Source: Hydractinia symbiolongicarpus (Eukaryota > Cnidaria > Hydrozoa > Anthoathecata > Hydractiniidae). Taken from it: DNA of 64,000 bases. The translations under genes and the position numbers were made by a program. Below are positions 11,936 through 22,958 of this stretch, piece after piece. How positions within the stretch are numbered: position 1 is the first letter of the stretch; each line of letters begins with the position of its first letter. The stretch spans positions 31,498,001 through 31,562,000 of the forward strand of contig NC_079884.1 in the NCBI RefSeq assembly GCF_029227915.1. The letters are read 5' to 3'. The notes beneath the pieces were generated by a model. That model was not told where the DNA came from. It did no database searches and saw nothing but the letters and a program-made list of their open reading frames with translations.

Positions 11936-13740
11936 CTGCGATTTCCCGTAAATCCCGGACTCGGCCTGTGTAGTCAAAAGTATACAAAGAAAGTACCCAG
12001 GGAGTAAACTAATTTCCCGAACGATTTTTTAAATTATTATTTCACCACTAAATCCCATGAGACTTGTATTTTTTAAAAATGTTTTCATTTTTGATGAGAC
12101 ACTGAATAAAAGAAGTTTAATCGCCGGCAAACGAAAACCCGCGATTTCCCGTAAATCCCGGACTCGGCCCGTATAGTCAAAAGTATACAAAGAAAGTACC
12201 CAGGGAGTAAACTCATTTCCCGAACGATTTTTTTAAATTATCTTTTCACCACTAAAACGCAAGAGACTTGCAGTTTTCAAGAATGTTTTCATTTTTGATG
12301 AGACGCCTAATAAAAGAGGTTTAATCGCCGGTTAACGAAATCCCACGATTTCCCGTAAATCCCGGGCTTGGCTCGTATAGTCGAATGTATACAAAGAAAG
12401 TACCCAGGGAGTAAACTCATTTCCCGAACGATTTTTTAAATTTTTTTTTCACCACTAAAACGCATGAGACTTGTAGTTTTCAAAAATATTTTCATTTTTG
12501 ATGAGACGCTGAATGAAAGAAGTTTAATCGCCGGCAAACGAAAACGTGCGATTTCCCGTAAATCCCGGACTCGGCCCGTATCGTCAAAAGTATACAAAGA
12601 AAGTACCCAAGGTGTAAACTCATTTCCAGAACGATTTTTTAAATTATTTTTTCACCACTAAAACGCATAAGACTTGTAGTTTTAAAAAATGTTTTCATTT
12701 CTGATGAGACGCTGAATAAAAGGAGTTTAATCGCCGGCAAATGAAAACCCGCGATTTCCCGTAAATCCCGGGCTTGGCGTGTATAGTCAAAAGTATACAA
12801 AGATAGTATCCAGGGAGTAAACTCATTTCCCGAACGATTTTTTAATTTATTTTTTCACCACTAAAACGCATGAGACTTGTAGTTTTTAAAAAATGTTTTC
12901 ATTTTTGATGAGACGCTGAATAAAAGAAGTTTAATCGCCGGCAAACGAAAACCTGCGATTTCCCGTAAATCCCGGACTCGGCCTGTATAGTCAAAAGTAT
13001 ACAAAGAAAGTACCCAGGGAGTAAACTAATTTCCCAAACGATTTTTTAAATTATTATTTCACCACTAAGTCCCATGAGACTTGTAGTTTTTAAAAATGTT
13101 TTCATTTTTGATGAGACACTGAATAAAAGAAGATTAATCGCCAGCAAACGAAAACCCGCGATTTCCCGTAAATCCCGGGCTTGGCCAGTATAGTCAAAAT
13201 TATACAAAGATAGTACCCAGGGAGTAAACTCATTTCCCGAACGATTTTTTAATTTATTTTTTCACCACTAAAACGCATGAGACTTGTAGTTTTAAAAAAT
13301 GTTTTCATTTTTGATGAGACGCTGAATAAAAGAAGTTTAATCGCCGGCAAACGAAAACCTGCGATTTCCCGTAAATCCCGGACTCGGCCTGTGTAGTCAA
13401 AAGTATACAAAGAAAGTACCCAGGGAGTAAACTAATTTCCCAAACGATTTTTTAAATTATTATTTCACCACTAAGTCCCATGAGACTTGTAGTTTTTAAA
13501 AATGTTTTCATTTTTGATGAGACACTGAATAAAAGAAGATTAATCGCCAGCAAACGAAAACCCGCGATTTCCCGTAAATCCCGGACTCGGCCCGTATAGT
13601 CAAAAGTATACAAAGAAAGTACCCAGGGAATAAACACATTTCCCAAACGATTTTTTAAATTATTATTTCACCACTAAATCCCATGAGACTTGTAGTTTTT
13701 AAAAATGTTTTCATTTTTGATGAGACACTGAATAAAAGAA
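11936..13740 (+). repeat. Transition zone of related monomers with a 2-monomer duplication
   Basis: No gene. N-type monomers are nearly absent. The segment around 12841-13166 recurs at about 13247-13570 (offset 406 bp, 2 x 203), with the CTAAGTCCCATG and AGAAGATTAATCGCCAGC markers. The stretch 12361-12900 resembles 3841-4430 and 11351-11935, and again 13991-14500. It is therefore the link between the Block C family and the downstream 2,754-bp repeat. Confidence 0.7.
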
Positions 13741-15217
13741 GTTTAATCGCCGGCAAACGAAAACCCGCGATTTCCCGTAAATCCCGGACTCGGCCCGTAT
13801 AGTCAAAAGTATACAAAGAAAGTACCCAGGGAGTAAAATCATTTCCCGAACGATTTTTTAAATTATCTTTTCACCACTAAAACGCAAGAGACTTGCAGTT
13901 TTCAAAAATGTTTTCATTTTTGATGAGACGCCTAATAAAAGAGGTTTAATCGCCGGTAAACGAAATCCCACGATTTCCCGTAAATCCCGGGCTTGGCTCG
14001 TATAGTCGAATGTATACAAAGAAAGTACCCAGGGAGTAAACTCATTTCCCGAACGATTTTTAAAATTTTTTTTTCACCACTAAAACGCATGAGACTTGTA
14101 GTTTTCAAAAATGTTTTCATTTTTGATGAGACGCTGAATGAAAGAAGTTTAATCGCCGGCAAACGAAAACGTGCGATTTCCCGTAAATCCGGGACTCGGC
14201 CCGTATCGTCAAAAGTATACAAAGAAAGTACCCAAGGTGTAAACTCATTTCCAGAACGATTTTTTAAATTATTTTTTCACCACTAAAACGCATAAGACTT
14301 GTAGTTTTCAAAAATGTTTTCATTTCTGATGAGACGCTGAATAAAAGGAGTTTTATCGCCGGCAAATGAAAACCCGCGATTTCCCGTAAATCCCGGGCTT
14401 GGCCAGTATAGTCAAAAGTATACAAAGATAGTACCCAGGGAGTAAACTCATTTCCCGAACGATTTTTTAATTTATTTTTTCACCACTAAAACGCATGAGA
14501 CTTGTAGTTTTTAAAAATGTTTTCATTTTTGATGAGACGCTGAATAAAAGTGGTTTAATGTCCGGCAAACGAAAACCCGCGATTTCCCGTAAATCCCGGG
14601 CTTGGCCCGTATAGTCGAATGTATACAAAGAAAGTACCCTGTGAGTAAACTCATTTCCAAAACGATTTTTTAAATTATCTTTTCACCACTAAAACGCATG
14701 AGACTTGCAGTTTTCAAAAATGTTTTCATTTTTGATGAGACGCTGAATAAAAGAAGTTTATTCGCCGGCAAACGAAAACCTGCGAGTTCCCGTAAATCCC
14801 GGACTCGGCCTGTGTAGTCAAAAGTATACAAAGAAAGTACCCAGGGAGTAAACTAATTTCCCAAACGATTTTTTAAATTTTTTTTTCACCACTAAAACGC
14901 ATGAGACTTGTAGTTTTCAAAAATGTTTTCATTTTTGATGAGACGCTGAATGAAAGATGTTTAATCGCCGGCAAACGAAAACCAGCCATTTCCCGTAAAT
15001 CCTGGACTCGGCCCGTATAATCAAAAGTATACAAAGAAAGTACCCAGGGAGTAAACTCATTTCCCGAACGATTTTTTAAATTATTATTTCACCACTAAAG
15101 CCCATGAGACTTGTAGTTTTTAAGAATGTTTTCATTTTTGATGAGACGCTGAATAAAAGAAGTTTAATCGCCGGCAAACGAAAACTCGCCATTTCCCGTA
15201 AACCCTGGACTCGGTCC

Positions 15218-15235
15218 GTATACTCAAAAGTATAC
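15218..15235. repeat. IR2: GTATACT/AGTATAC dyad, perfect in one subtype
   Basis: The arms GTATACT and AGTATAC are perfect reverse complements around CAAA. The perfect form marks the subtype with CCGTATACTC, for example the monomers beginning at 15104, 15510, 17858, 18264, 20612, 21018, 22756, 23162 and 24785. In most other monomers the left arm is GTATAGT, giving one mismatch, and the right arm GTATAC is kept. It lies about 80 bp downstream of IR1 in the same monomer. Confidence 0.85.
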
Positions 15236-15306
15236 AAAGAAAGTACCCAGGGAGTAAACTCATTTCTCGAACGATTTTTTAAATTATTTTTTCACCACTA
15301 AAACGC

Positions 15307-15509
15307 ATGAGACTTGTAGTTTTCAAAAATGTTTTCATTTTTGATGAGACGCTGAATGAAAGAAGTTTAATCGCCGGCAAACAAAAACCTGCGATTTCCC
15401 GTAAATCCCGGACTCGGCCCGTATTGTCAAAAGTATACAAAGAAAGTAACCAGGGTGTAAACTCATTTCCCGAACGATTTTTTAAATTATTATTTCGCCA
15501 CTAAAGCCC
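15307..15509 (+). repeat. Representative satellite monomer (203 bp)
   Basis: One full monomer chosen to show the internal layout, numbered from its ATGAGACTTG. Positions 17-38 hold the 9-bp dyad IR1. Positions 63-81 hold the conserved core around GCCGGC (67-72). Positions 84-87 are CGCG in many copies and TGCG here. Positions 115-132 hold the GTATAC dyad IR2. Positions 133-156 hold the AAAGAAAGTACCC region, whose next bases separate subtypes (CAGGGAG, CAGGGTG or CTGTGAG; this copy has a variant). Positions 172-189 hold two T6-type runs around TTTAAA, the most length-variable part. By hand count the common R-type form has 42 C, 35 G and 13 CpG. It carries an incidental reading frame of 65 codons. 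Confidence 0.93.
15323..15344. repeat. IR1: perfect 9-bp inverted repeat, 4-bp loop, present across the array
   Basis: The left arm TCAAAAATG and right arm CATTTTTGA are exact reverse complements separated by TTTT. This instance stands for the same element at monomer positions 17-38 in a large share of all copies. Substitutions weaken it in some subtypes: TTAAAAATG on the left; CAGAAATG or GAGAAATG on the left; AAATATTTTC with TTTTGGATG on the right; CAATTTTGA on the right. It could form a small hairpin in single strands or a cruciform under supercoiling. A protein-binding dyad is equally possible. Confidence 0.9.
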
Positions 15510-16060
15510 ATGAGACTTGTAGCTTTTAAGAATGTTTTCATTTTTGATGAGACGCTGAATAAAAGAAGTTTAATCGCCGGCAAACGAAAACTCGCCATTT
15601 CCCGTAAACCCTGGACTAGGTCCGTATACTCAAAAGTATACAAAGAAAGTACCCAGGGAGTAAACTCATTTCCCGAACGATTTTTTAAATTATTTTTTCA
15701 CCACTAAAACGCATGAGACTTGTAGTTTTCAAAAGTGTTTTCATTTTTGATGAGACGCTGAATGAAAGAAGTTTAATCGCCGGCAAACGAAAACCTGCGA
15801 TTTCCCGTAAATCCCGGACTCGGCCCGTATTGTCAAAAGTATACAAAGAAAGTACCCAGGGTGTAAACTCATTTCCCGAACGATTTTTTAAATTATTATT
15901 TCACCACTAAAGCCCATGAGACTTGTAGTTTTCAAAAATGTTTTCATTTTTGAAGAGACACTGAATAAAAGAAGTTTAATCGCCGGCAAACGAAAACCCG
16001 CCATTTCCCGTAAACTCCGGACTCGGCCCGTATAATCAAAAGTATACAAAGAAAGTACCC

Positions 16061-16290
16061 AGGGAGTAAACTCATTTCCCGAACGATTTCTTAAATTATT
16101 TTTTCACCACTAAAACGCATGAGACTTGTAGTTTTCAAAAATGTTTTCAATTTTGATGAGACGCTGAATGAAAGAAGGGAGTAAACTCATTTCCCGAACG
16201 ATTTCTTAAATTATTTTTTCACCACTAAAACGCATGAGACTTGTAGTTTTCAAAAATGTTTTCAATTTTGATGAGACGCTGAATGAAAGA
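16061..16290 (+). repeat. 115-bp out-of-register tandem duplication, HOR H copy 1
   Basis: Bases 16061-16175 and 16176-16290 are direct copies of a 115-bp unit running from AGGGAGTAAAC through IR1 to GAATGAAAGA. The junction reads GAAAGAAGGGAGT. Two bases (AG) are shared between AGTTTAATC, expected after the unit, and AGGGAGTAAAC at its start. Both copies carry the same private variants: GATTTCTTAAATT and TTTTCAATTTTGATG. This is therefore duplication of part of one monomer boundary, not loss from an unrelated monomer. It is the only clear break of the 203-bp register in the window. Confidence 0.85.
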
Positions 16291-16494
16291 AGTTTAATCG
16301 CCGGCAAACGAAAACGTGCGATTTCCCGTAAATCCCGGACTCGGCCCGTATAGTCAAAAGTATACAAAGAAAGTACCCAGGGTGTAAACTCATTTCACGA
16401 ACGATTTTTTAAATTATTATTTCACCACTAAAGCCCATGAGAGTTGTAGTTTTTAAAAATGTTTTCATTTTTGATGAGACGCTGAATAAAAGAA

Positions 16495-19248
16495 GTTTAA
16501 TCGCCGGCAAACGAAAACCCGCGATTTCCCGTAAATCCCGGACTCGGCCCGTATAGTCAAAAGTATACAAAGAAAGTACCCAGGGAGTAAAATCATTTCC
16601 CGAACGATTTTTTAAATTATCTTTTCACCACTAAAACGCAAGAGACTTGCAGTTTTCAAAAATGTTTTCATTTTTGATGAGACGCCTAATAAAAGAGGTT
16701 TAATCGCCGGTAAACGAAATCCCACGATTTCCCGTAAATCCCGGGCTTGGCTCGTATAGTCGAATGTATACAAAGAAAGTACCCAGGGAGTAAACTCATT
16801 TCCCGAACGATTTTTAAAATTTTTTTTTCACCACTAAAACGCATGAGACTTGTAGTTTTCAAAAATGTTTTCATTTTTGATGAGACGCTGAATGAAAGAA
16901 GTTTAATCGCCGGCAAACGAAAACGTGCGATTTCCCGTAAATCCGGGACTCGGCCCGTATCGTCAAAAGTATACAAAGAAAGTACCCAAGGTGTAAACTC
17001 ATTTCCAGAACGATTTTTTAAATTATTTTTTCACCACTAAAACGCATAAGACTTGTAGTTTTCAAAAATGTTTTCATTTCTGATGAGACGCTGAATAAAA
17101 GGAGTTTTATCGCCGGCAAATGAAAACCCGCGATTTCCCGTAAATCCCGGGCTTGGCCAGTATAGTCAAAAGTATACAAAGATAGTACCCAGGGAGTAAA
17201 CTCATTTCCCGAACGATTTTTTAATTTATTTTTTCACCACTAAAACGCATGAGACTTGTAGTTTTTAAAAATGTTTTCATTTTTGATGAGACGCTGAATA
17301 AAAGTGGTTTAATGTCCGGCAAACGAAAACCCGCGATTTCCCGTAAATCCCGGGCTTGGCCCGTATAGTCGAATGTATACAAAGAAAGTACCCTGTGAGT
17401 AAACTCATTTCCAAAACGATTTTTTAAATTATCTTTTCACCACTAAAACGCATGAGACTTGCAGTTTTCAAAAATGTTTTCATTTTTGATGAGACGCTGA
17501 ATAAAAGAAGTTTATTCGCCGGCAAACGAAAACCTGCGAGTTCCCGTAAATCCCGGACTCGGCCTGTGTAGTCAAAAGTATACAAAGAAAGTACCCAGGG
17601 AGTAAACTAATTTCCCAAACGATTTTTTAAATTTTTTTTTCACCACTAAAACGCATGAGACTTGTAGTTTTCAAAAATGTTTTCATTTTTGATGAGACGC
17701 TGAATGAAAGATGTTTAATCGCCGGCAAACGAAAACCAGCCATTTCCCGTAAATCCTGGACTCGGCCCGTATAATCAAAAGTATACAAAGAAAGTACCCA
17801 GGGAGTAAACTCATTTCCCGAACGATTTTTTAAATTATTATTTCACCACTAAAGCCCATGAGACTTGTAGTTTTTAAGAATGTTTTCATTTTTGATGAGA
17901 CGCTGAATAAAAGAAGTTTAATCGCCGGCAAACGAAAACTCGCCATTTCCCGTAAACCCTGGACTCGGTCCGTATACTCAAAAGTATACAAAGAAAGTAC
18001 CCAGGGAGTAAACTCATTTCTCGAACGATTTTTTAAATTATTTTTTCACCACTAAAACGCATGAGACTTGTAGTTTTCAAAAATGTTTTCATTTTTGATG
18101 AGACGCTGAATGAAAGAAGTTTAATCGCCGGCAAACGAAAACCTGCGATTTCCCGTAAATCCCGGACTCGGCCCGTATTGTCAAAAGTATACAAAGAAAG
18201 TAACCAGGGTGTAAACTCATTTCCCGAACGATTTTTTAAATTATTATTTCGCCACTAAAGCCCATGAGACTTGTAGCTTTTAAGAATGTTTTCATTTTTG
18301 ATGAGACGCTGAATAAAAGAAGTTTAATCGCCGGCAAACGAAAACTCGCCATTTCCCGTAAACCCTGGACTAGGTCCGTATACTCAAAAGTATACAAAGA
18401 AAGTACCCAGGGAGTAAACTCATTTCCCGAACGATTTTTTAAATTATTTTTTCACCACTAAAACGCATGAGACTTGTAGTTTTCAAAAGTGTTTTCATTT
18501 TTGATGAGACGCTGAATGAAAGAAGTTTAATCGCCGGCAAACGAAAACCTGCGATTTCCCGTAAATCCCGGACTCGGCCCGTATTGTCAAAAGTATACAA
18601 AGAAAGTACCCAGGGTGTAAACTCATTTCCCGAACGATTTTTTAAATTATTATTTCACCACTAAAGCCCATGAGACTTGTAGTTTTCAAAAATGTTTTCA
18701 TTTTTGAAGAGACACTGAATAAAAGAAGTTTAATCGCCGGCAAACGAAAACCCGCCATTTCCCGTAAACTCCGGACTCGGCCCGTATAATCAAAAGTATA
18801 CAAAGAAAGTACCCAGGGAGTAAACTCATTTCCCGAACGATTTCTTAAATTATTTTTTCACCACTAAAACGCATGAGACTTGTAGTTTTCAAAAATGTTT
18901 TCAATTTTGATGAGACGCTGAATGAAAGAAGGGAGTAAACTCATTTCCCGAACGATTTCTTAAATTATTTTTTCACCACTAAAACGCATGAGACTTGTAG
19001 TTTTCAAAAATGTTTTCAATTTTGATGAGACGCTGAATGAAAGAAGTTTAATCGCCGGCAAACGAAAACGTGCGATTTCCCGTAAATCCCGGACTCGGCC
19101 CGTATAGTCAAAAGTATACAAAGAAAGTACCCAGGGTGTAAACTCATTTCACGAACGATTTTTTAAATTATTATTTCACCACTAAAGCCCATGAGAGTTG
19201 TAGTTTTTAAAAATGTTTTCATTTTTGATGAGACGCTGAATAAAAGAA
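16495..19248 (+). repeat. HOR H, copy 2
   Basis: Same length and order as 13741-16494. Reading both, I found only an isolated difference (ACAAAAACC at ~15381 against ACGAAAACC at ~18135). That level of identity implies a very recent duplication, gene conversion or an assembly duplication. Confidence 0.9.
18815..19044 (+). repeat. 115-bp tandem duplication, HOR H copy 2
   Basis: The same structure, junction and private variants as 16061-16290, displaced by exactly 2,754 bp. The event therefore predates the amplification of HOR H. Confidence 0.85.
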
Positions 19249-19451
19249 GTTTAATCGCCGGCAAACGAAAACTTGCAACTTCCCGTAAATCCCGGACTCG
19301 GCCCGTATAGTCAAAAGTATACAAAGAAAGTACCCAGGGAATAAACACATTTCCCAAACGATTTTTTAAATTATTATTTCACCACTAAATCCCATGAGAC
19401 TTGTAGTTTTTAAAAATGTTTTCATTTTTGATGAGACACTGAATAAAAGAA
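19249..19451 (+). repeat. Extra monomer between HOR H copies 2 and 3
   Basis: One additional 203-bp unit makes the copy 2 to copy 3 offset 2,957 bp instead of 2,754. It carries ACTTGCAACTTCCCG and AGGGAATAAACACATTTCCC. The second marker also precedes copy 1 at about 13,627, so the sequence before copy 3 resembles that before copy 1 more than the copy 1/2 junction does. Confidence 0.75.
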
Positions 19452-22002
19452 GTTTAATCGCCGGCAAACGAAAACCCGCGATTTCCCGTAAATCCCGGAC
19501 TCGGCCCGTATAGTCAAAAGTATACAAAGAAAGTACCCAGGGAGTAAAATCATTTCCCGAACGATTTTTTAAATTATCTTTTCACCACTAAAACGCAAGA
19601 GACTTGCAGTTTTCAAAAATGTTTTCATTTTTGATGAGACGCCTAATAAAAGAGGTTTAATCGCCGGTAAACGAAATCCCACGATTTCCCGTAAATCCCG
19701 GGCTTGGCTCGTATAGTCGAATGTATACAAAGAAAGTACCCAGGGAGTAAACTCATTTCCCGAACGATTTTTTAAATTTTTTTTTCACCACTAAAACGCA
19801 TGAGACTTGTAGTTTTCAAAAATGTTTTCATTTTTGATGAGACGCTGAATGAAAGAAGTTTAATCGCCGGCAAACGAAAACGTGCGATTTCCCGTAAATC
19901 CGGGACTCGGCCCGTATCGTCAAAAGTATACAAAGAAAGTACCCAAGGTGTAAACTCATTTCCAGAACGATTTTTTAAATTATTTTTTCACCACTAAAAC
20001 GCATAAGACTTGTAGTTTTCAAAAATGTTTTCATTTCTGATGAGACGCTGAATAAAAGGAGTTTTATCGCCGGCAAATGAAAACCCGCGATTTCCCGTAA
20101 ATCCCGGGCTTGGCCAGTATAGTCAAAAGTATACAAAGATAGTACCCAGGGAGTAAACTCATTTCCCGAACGATTTTTTAATTTATTTTTTCACCACTAA
20201 AACGCATGAGACTTGTAGTTTTTAAAAATGTTTTCATTTTTGATGAGACGCTGAATAAAAGTGGTTTAATGTCCGGCAAACGAAAACCCGCGATTTCCCG
20301 TAAATCCCGGGCTTGGCCCGTATAGTCGAATGTATACAAAGAAAGTACCCTGTGAGTAAACTCATTTCCAAAACGATTTTTTAAATTATCTTTTCACCAC
20401 TAAAACGCATGAGACTTGCAGTTTTCAAAAATGTTTTCATTTTTGATGAGACGCTGAATAAAAGAAGTTTATTCGCCGGCAAACGAAAACCTGCGAGTTC
20501 CCGTAAATCCTGGACTCGGCCCGTATAATCAAAAGTATACAAAGAAAGTACCCAGGGAGTAAACTCATTTCCCGAACGATTTTTTAAATTATTATTTCAC
20601 CACTAAAGCCCATGAGACTTGTAGTTTTTAAGAATGTTTTCATTTTTGATGAGACGCTGAATAAAAGAAGTTTAATCGCCGGCAAACGAAAACTCGCCAT
20701 TTCCCGTAAACCCTGGACTCGGTCCGTATACTCAAAAGTATACAAAGAAAGTACCCAGGGAGTAAACTCATTTCTCGAACGATTTTTTAAATTATTTTTT
20801 CACCACTAAAACGCATGAGACTTGTAGTTTTCAAAAATGTTTTCATTTTTGATGAGACGCTGAATGAAAGAAGTTTAATCGCCGGCAAACGAAAACCTGC
20901 GATTTCCCGTAAATCCCGGACTCGGCCCGTATTGTCAAAAGTATACAAAGAAAGTAACCAGGGTGTAAACTCATTTCCCGAACGATTTTTTAAATTATTA
21001 TTTCGCCACTAAAGCCCATGAGACTTGTAGCTTTTAAGAATGTTTTCATTTTTGATGAGACGCTGAATAAAAGAAGTTTAATCGCCGGCAAACGAAAACT
21101 CGCCATTTCCCGTAAACCCTGGACTAGGTCCGTATACTCAAAAGTATACAAAGAAAGTACCCAGGGAGTAAACTCATTTCCCGAACGATTTTTTAAATTA
21201 TTTTTTCACCACTAAAACGCATGAGACTTGTAGTTTTCAAAAGTGTTTTCATTTTTGATGAGACGCTGAATGAAAGAAGTTTAATCGCCGGCAAACGAAA
21301 ACCTGCTATTTCCCGTAAATCCCGGACTCGGCCCGTATTGTCAAAAGTATACAAAGAAAGTACCCAGGGTGTAAACTCATTTCCCGAACGATTTTTTAAA
21401 TTATTATTTCACCACTAAAGCCCATGAGACTTGTAGTTTTCAAAAATGTTTTCATTTTTGAAGAGACACTGAATAAAAGAAGTTTAATCGCCGGCAAACG
21501 AAAACCCGCCATTTCCCGTAAACTCCGGACTCGGCCCGTATAATCAAAAGTATACAAAGAAAGTACCCAGGGAGTAAACTCATTTCCCGAACGATTTCTT
21601 AAATTATTTTTTCACCACTAAAACGCATGAGACTTGTAGTTTTCAAAAATGTTTTCAATTTTGATGAGACGCTGAATGAAAGAAGGGAGTAAACTCATTT
21701 CCCGAACGATTTCTTAAATTATTTTTTCACCACTAAAACGCATGAGACTTGTAGTTTTCAAAAATGTTTTCAATTTTGATGAGACGCTGAATGAAAGAAG
21801 TTTAATCGCCGGCAAACGAAAACGTGCGATTTCCCGTAAATCCCGGACTCGGCCCGTATAGTCAAAAGTATACAAAGAAAGTACCCAGGGTGTAAACTCA
21901 TTTCACGAACGATTTTTTAAATTATTATTTCACCACTAAAGCCCATGAGAGTTGTAGTTTTTAAAAATGTTTTCATTTTTGATGAGACGCTGAATAAAAG
22001 AA
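19452..22002 (+). repeat. HOR H, copy 3 with a one-monomer deletion (2,551 bp)
   Basis: Aligns to copy 2 at offset 2,957 bp up to about 20,500 and at 2,754 bp after it, so one monomer is missing. The junction lies in TTCCCGTAAATCC near 20,500-20,510. The CTGCGAG monomer passes directly into CCTGGACTCGGCCCGTATAATC of the next-but-one monomer. A deletion inside shared sequence that keeps the 203-bp register fits unequal exchange or single-strand annealing. Confidence 0.85.
21569..21798 (+). repeat. 115-bp tandem duplication, HOR H copy 3
   Basis: Third occurrence with the same junction (AAGAAGGGAGT at about 21,681-21,691). Successive ATGAGACTTG anchors at 21627 and 21742 are 115 bp apart. Confidence 0.85.
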
Positions 22003-22958
22003 GTTTAATCGCCGGCAAACGAAAACTTGCAACTTCCCGTAAATCCCGGACTCGGCCCGTATAGTCAAAAGTATACAAAGAAAGTACCCATGGAGTAAAC
22101 TCATTTCCCGAACGATTTTTTAAATTATTTTTTCACCACTAAAACGCATGAGACTTGTAGTTTTGAGAAATGTTTTCATTTTTGATGAGACGATTAATGA
22201 AAGTGGTTTAATCGCCGGCAAACGAAAACCCGCGATTTCCCGTAAATCCCGGGCTTGGCCGTATAGTCGAATGTATACAAAGAAAGTACCCTGTGAGTAA
22301 ACTCATTTCCAAAACGATTTTTTAAATTATCTTTTCACTACTAAAACGCATGAGACTTGTAGTTTTCAAAAATATTTTCATTTTGGATGAGACACTGAAT
22401 AAAAGAAGTTTAATCGCCGGCAAACGAAAACCTGCGATTTCCCGTGAATCCCGGACTTGGCCCGTATAGTCAAAAGTATACAAAGAAAGTACCCAGGGTG
22501 TAAACTCATTTCCAGAACGGTTTTTTAAATTATTATTTCACCACTAAAGCCCATGAGAGTTGTAGTTTTTAAAAATGTTTTCATTTTTGATGAGACGCTG
22601 AATAAAAGAAGTTTAATCGCCTGCAAACGAAAACTTGCAACTTCCCGTAAATCCCGGACTCGGCCCGTATAGTCAAAAGTATACAAAGAAAGTACCCAGG
22701 GAGTAAACTCATTTCCCGAACGATTTTTTAAATTATTTTTTCACCACTAAAACGCATGAGACTTGTAGTTTTGAGAAATGTTTTCATTTATGATGAGACG
22801 CTTAATGAAAGTGGTTTAATCGCCGGCAAACGAAAACTCGCCATTTCCCGTAAACCCTGGACTCGGTCCGTATACTCAAAAGTATACAAAGAAAGTACCC
22901 AGGGAGTAAACTCATTTCCCGAACGATTTTTTAAATTATTTTTTCACCACTAAAACGC
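22003..22958 (+). repeat. Mixed monomers, including a chimeric one
   Basis: No gene. This stretch introduces the TTTTGAGAAATG monomer, the N-type CACTACTAAAACG monomer with a single-C GGCCGTATAG, and the TTTTGGATGAGACACTG monomer with CCCGTGAATCCCGG. All three recur throughout 22-35 kb. The monomer at 22756 joins a GAGAAATG-type left half to a GTATACTC-type right half, so it looks like a crossover product. Confidence 0.75.

Larger units (their letters stand above)
13741..16494 (+). repeat. HOR H, copy 1 (2,754 bp = 13 x 203 + 115)
   Basis: Recurs at a fixed offset of 2,754 bp; for example GAGTAAAATC at 13831 and 16585. The odd length is explained exactly by thirteen full monomers plus one extra 115-bp tandem duplication at 16061-16290. 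Internal markers in order are TAAAATCATTTCCC, the CGCAAGAGAC monomer, GTATCGTC, AAGATAG, a single N-type monomer (~14630), CTGCGAGTTCCC, and two pairs of GTATACTC/GTATTGTC monomers. Confidence 0.9.

Noticed and set aside
15307-15504. Plus-strand reading frames of about 65 codons beginning MRLVVFKN, seen dozens of times
   Set aside because: They are the monomer read in one frame. Most monomers have TAG at codon 40 (GTATAGTC); the frame is open only where a variant reads TATTGTC, TATACTC or TATCGTC. 203 is not a multiple of three, the frame closes in each monomer, and no start signal or conserved codon pattern is seen. Differences are not biased to third positions.
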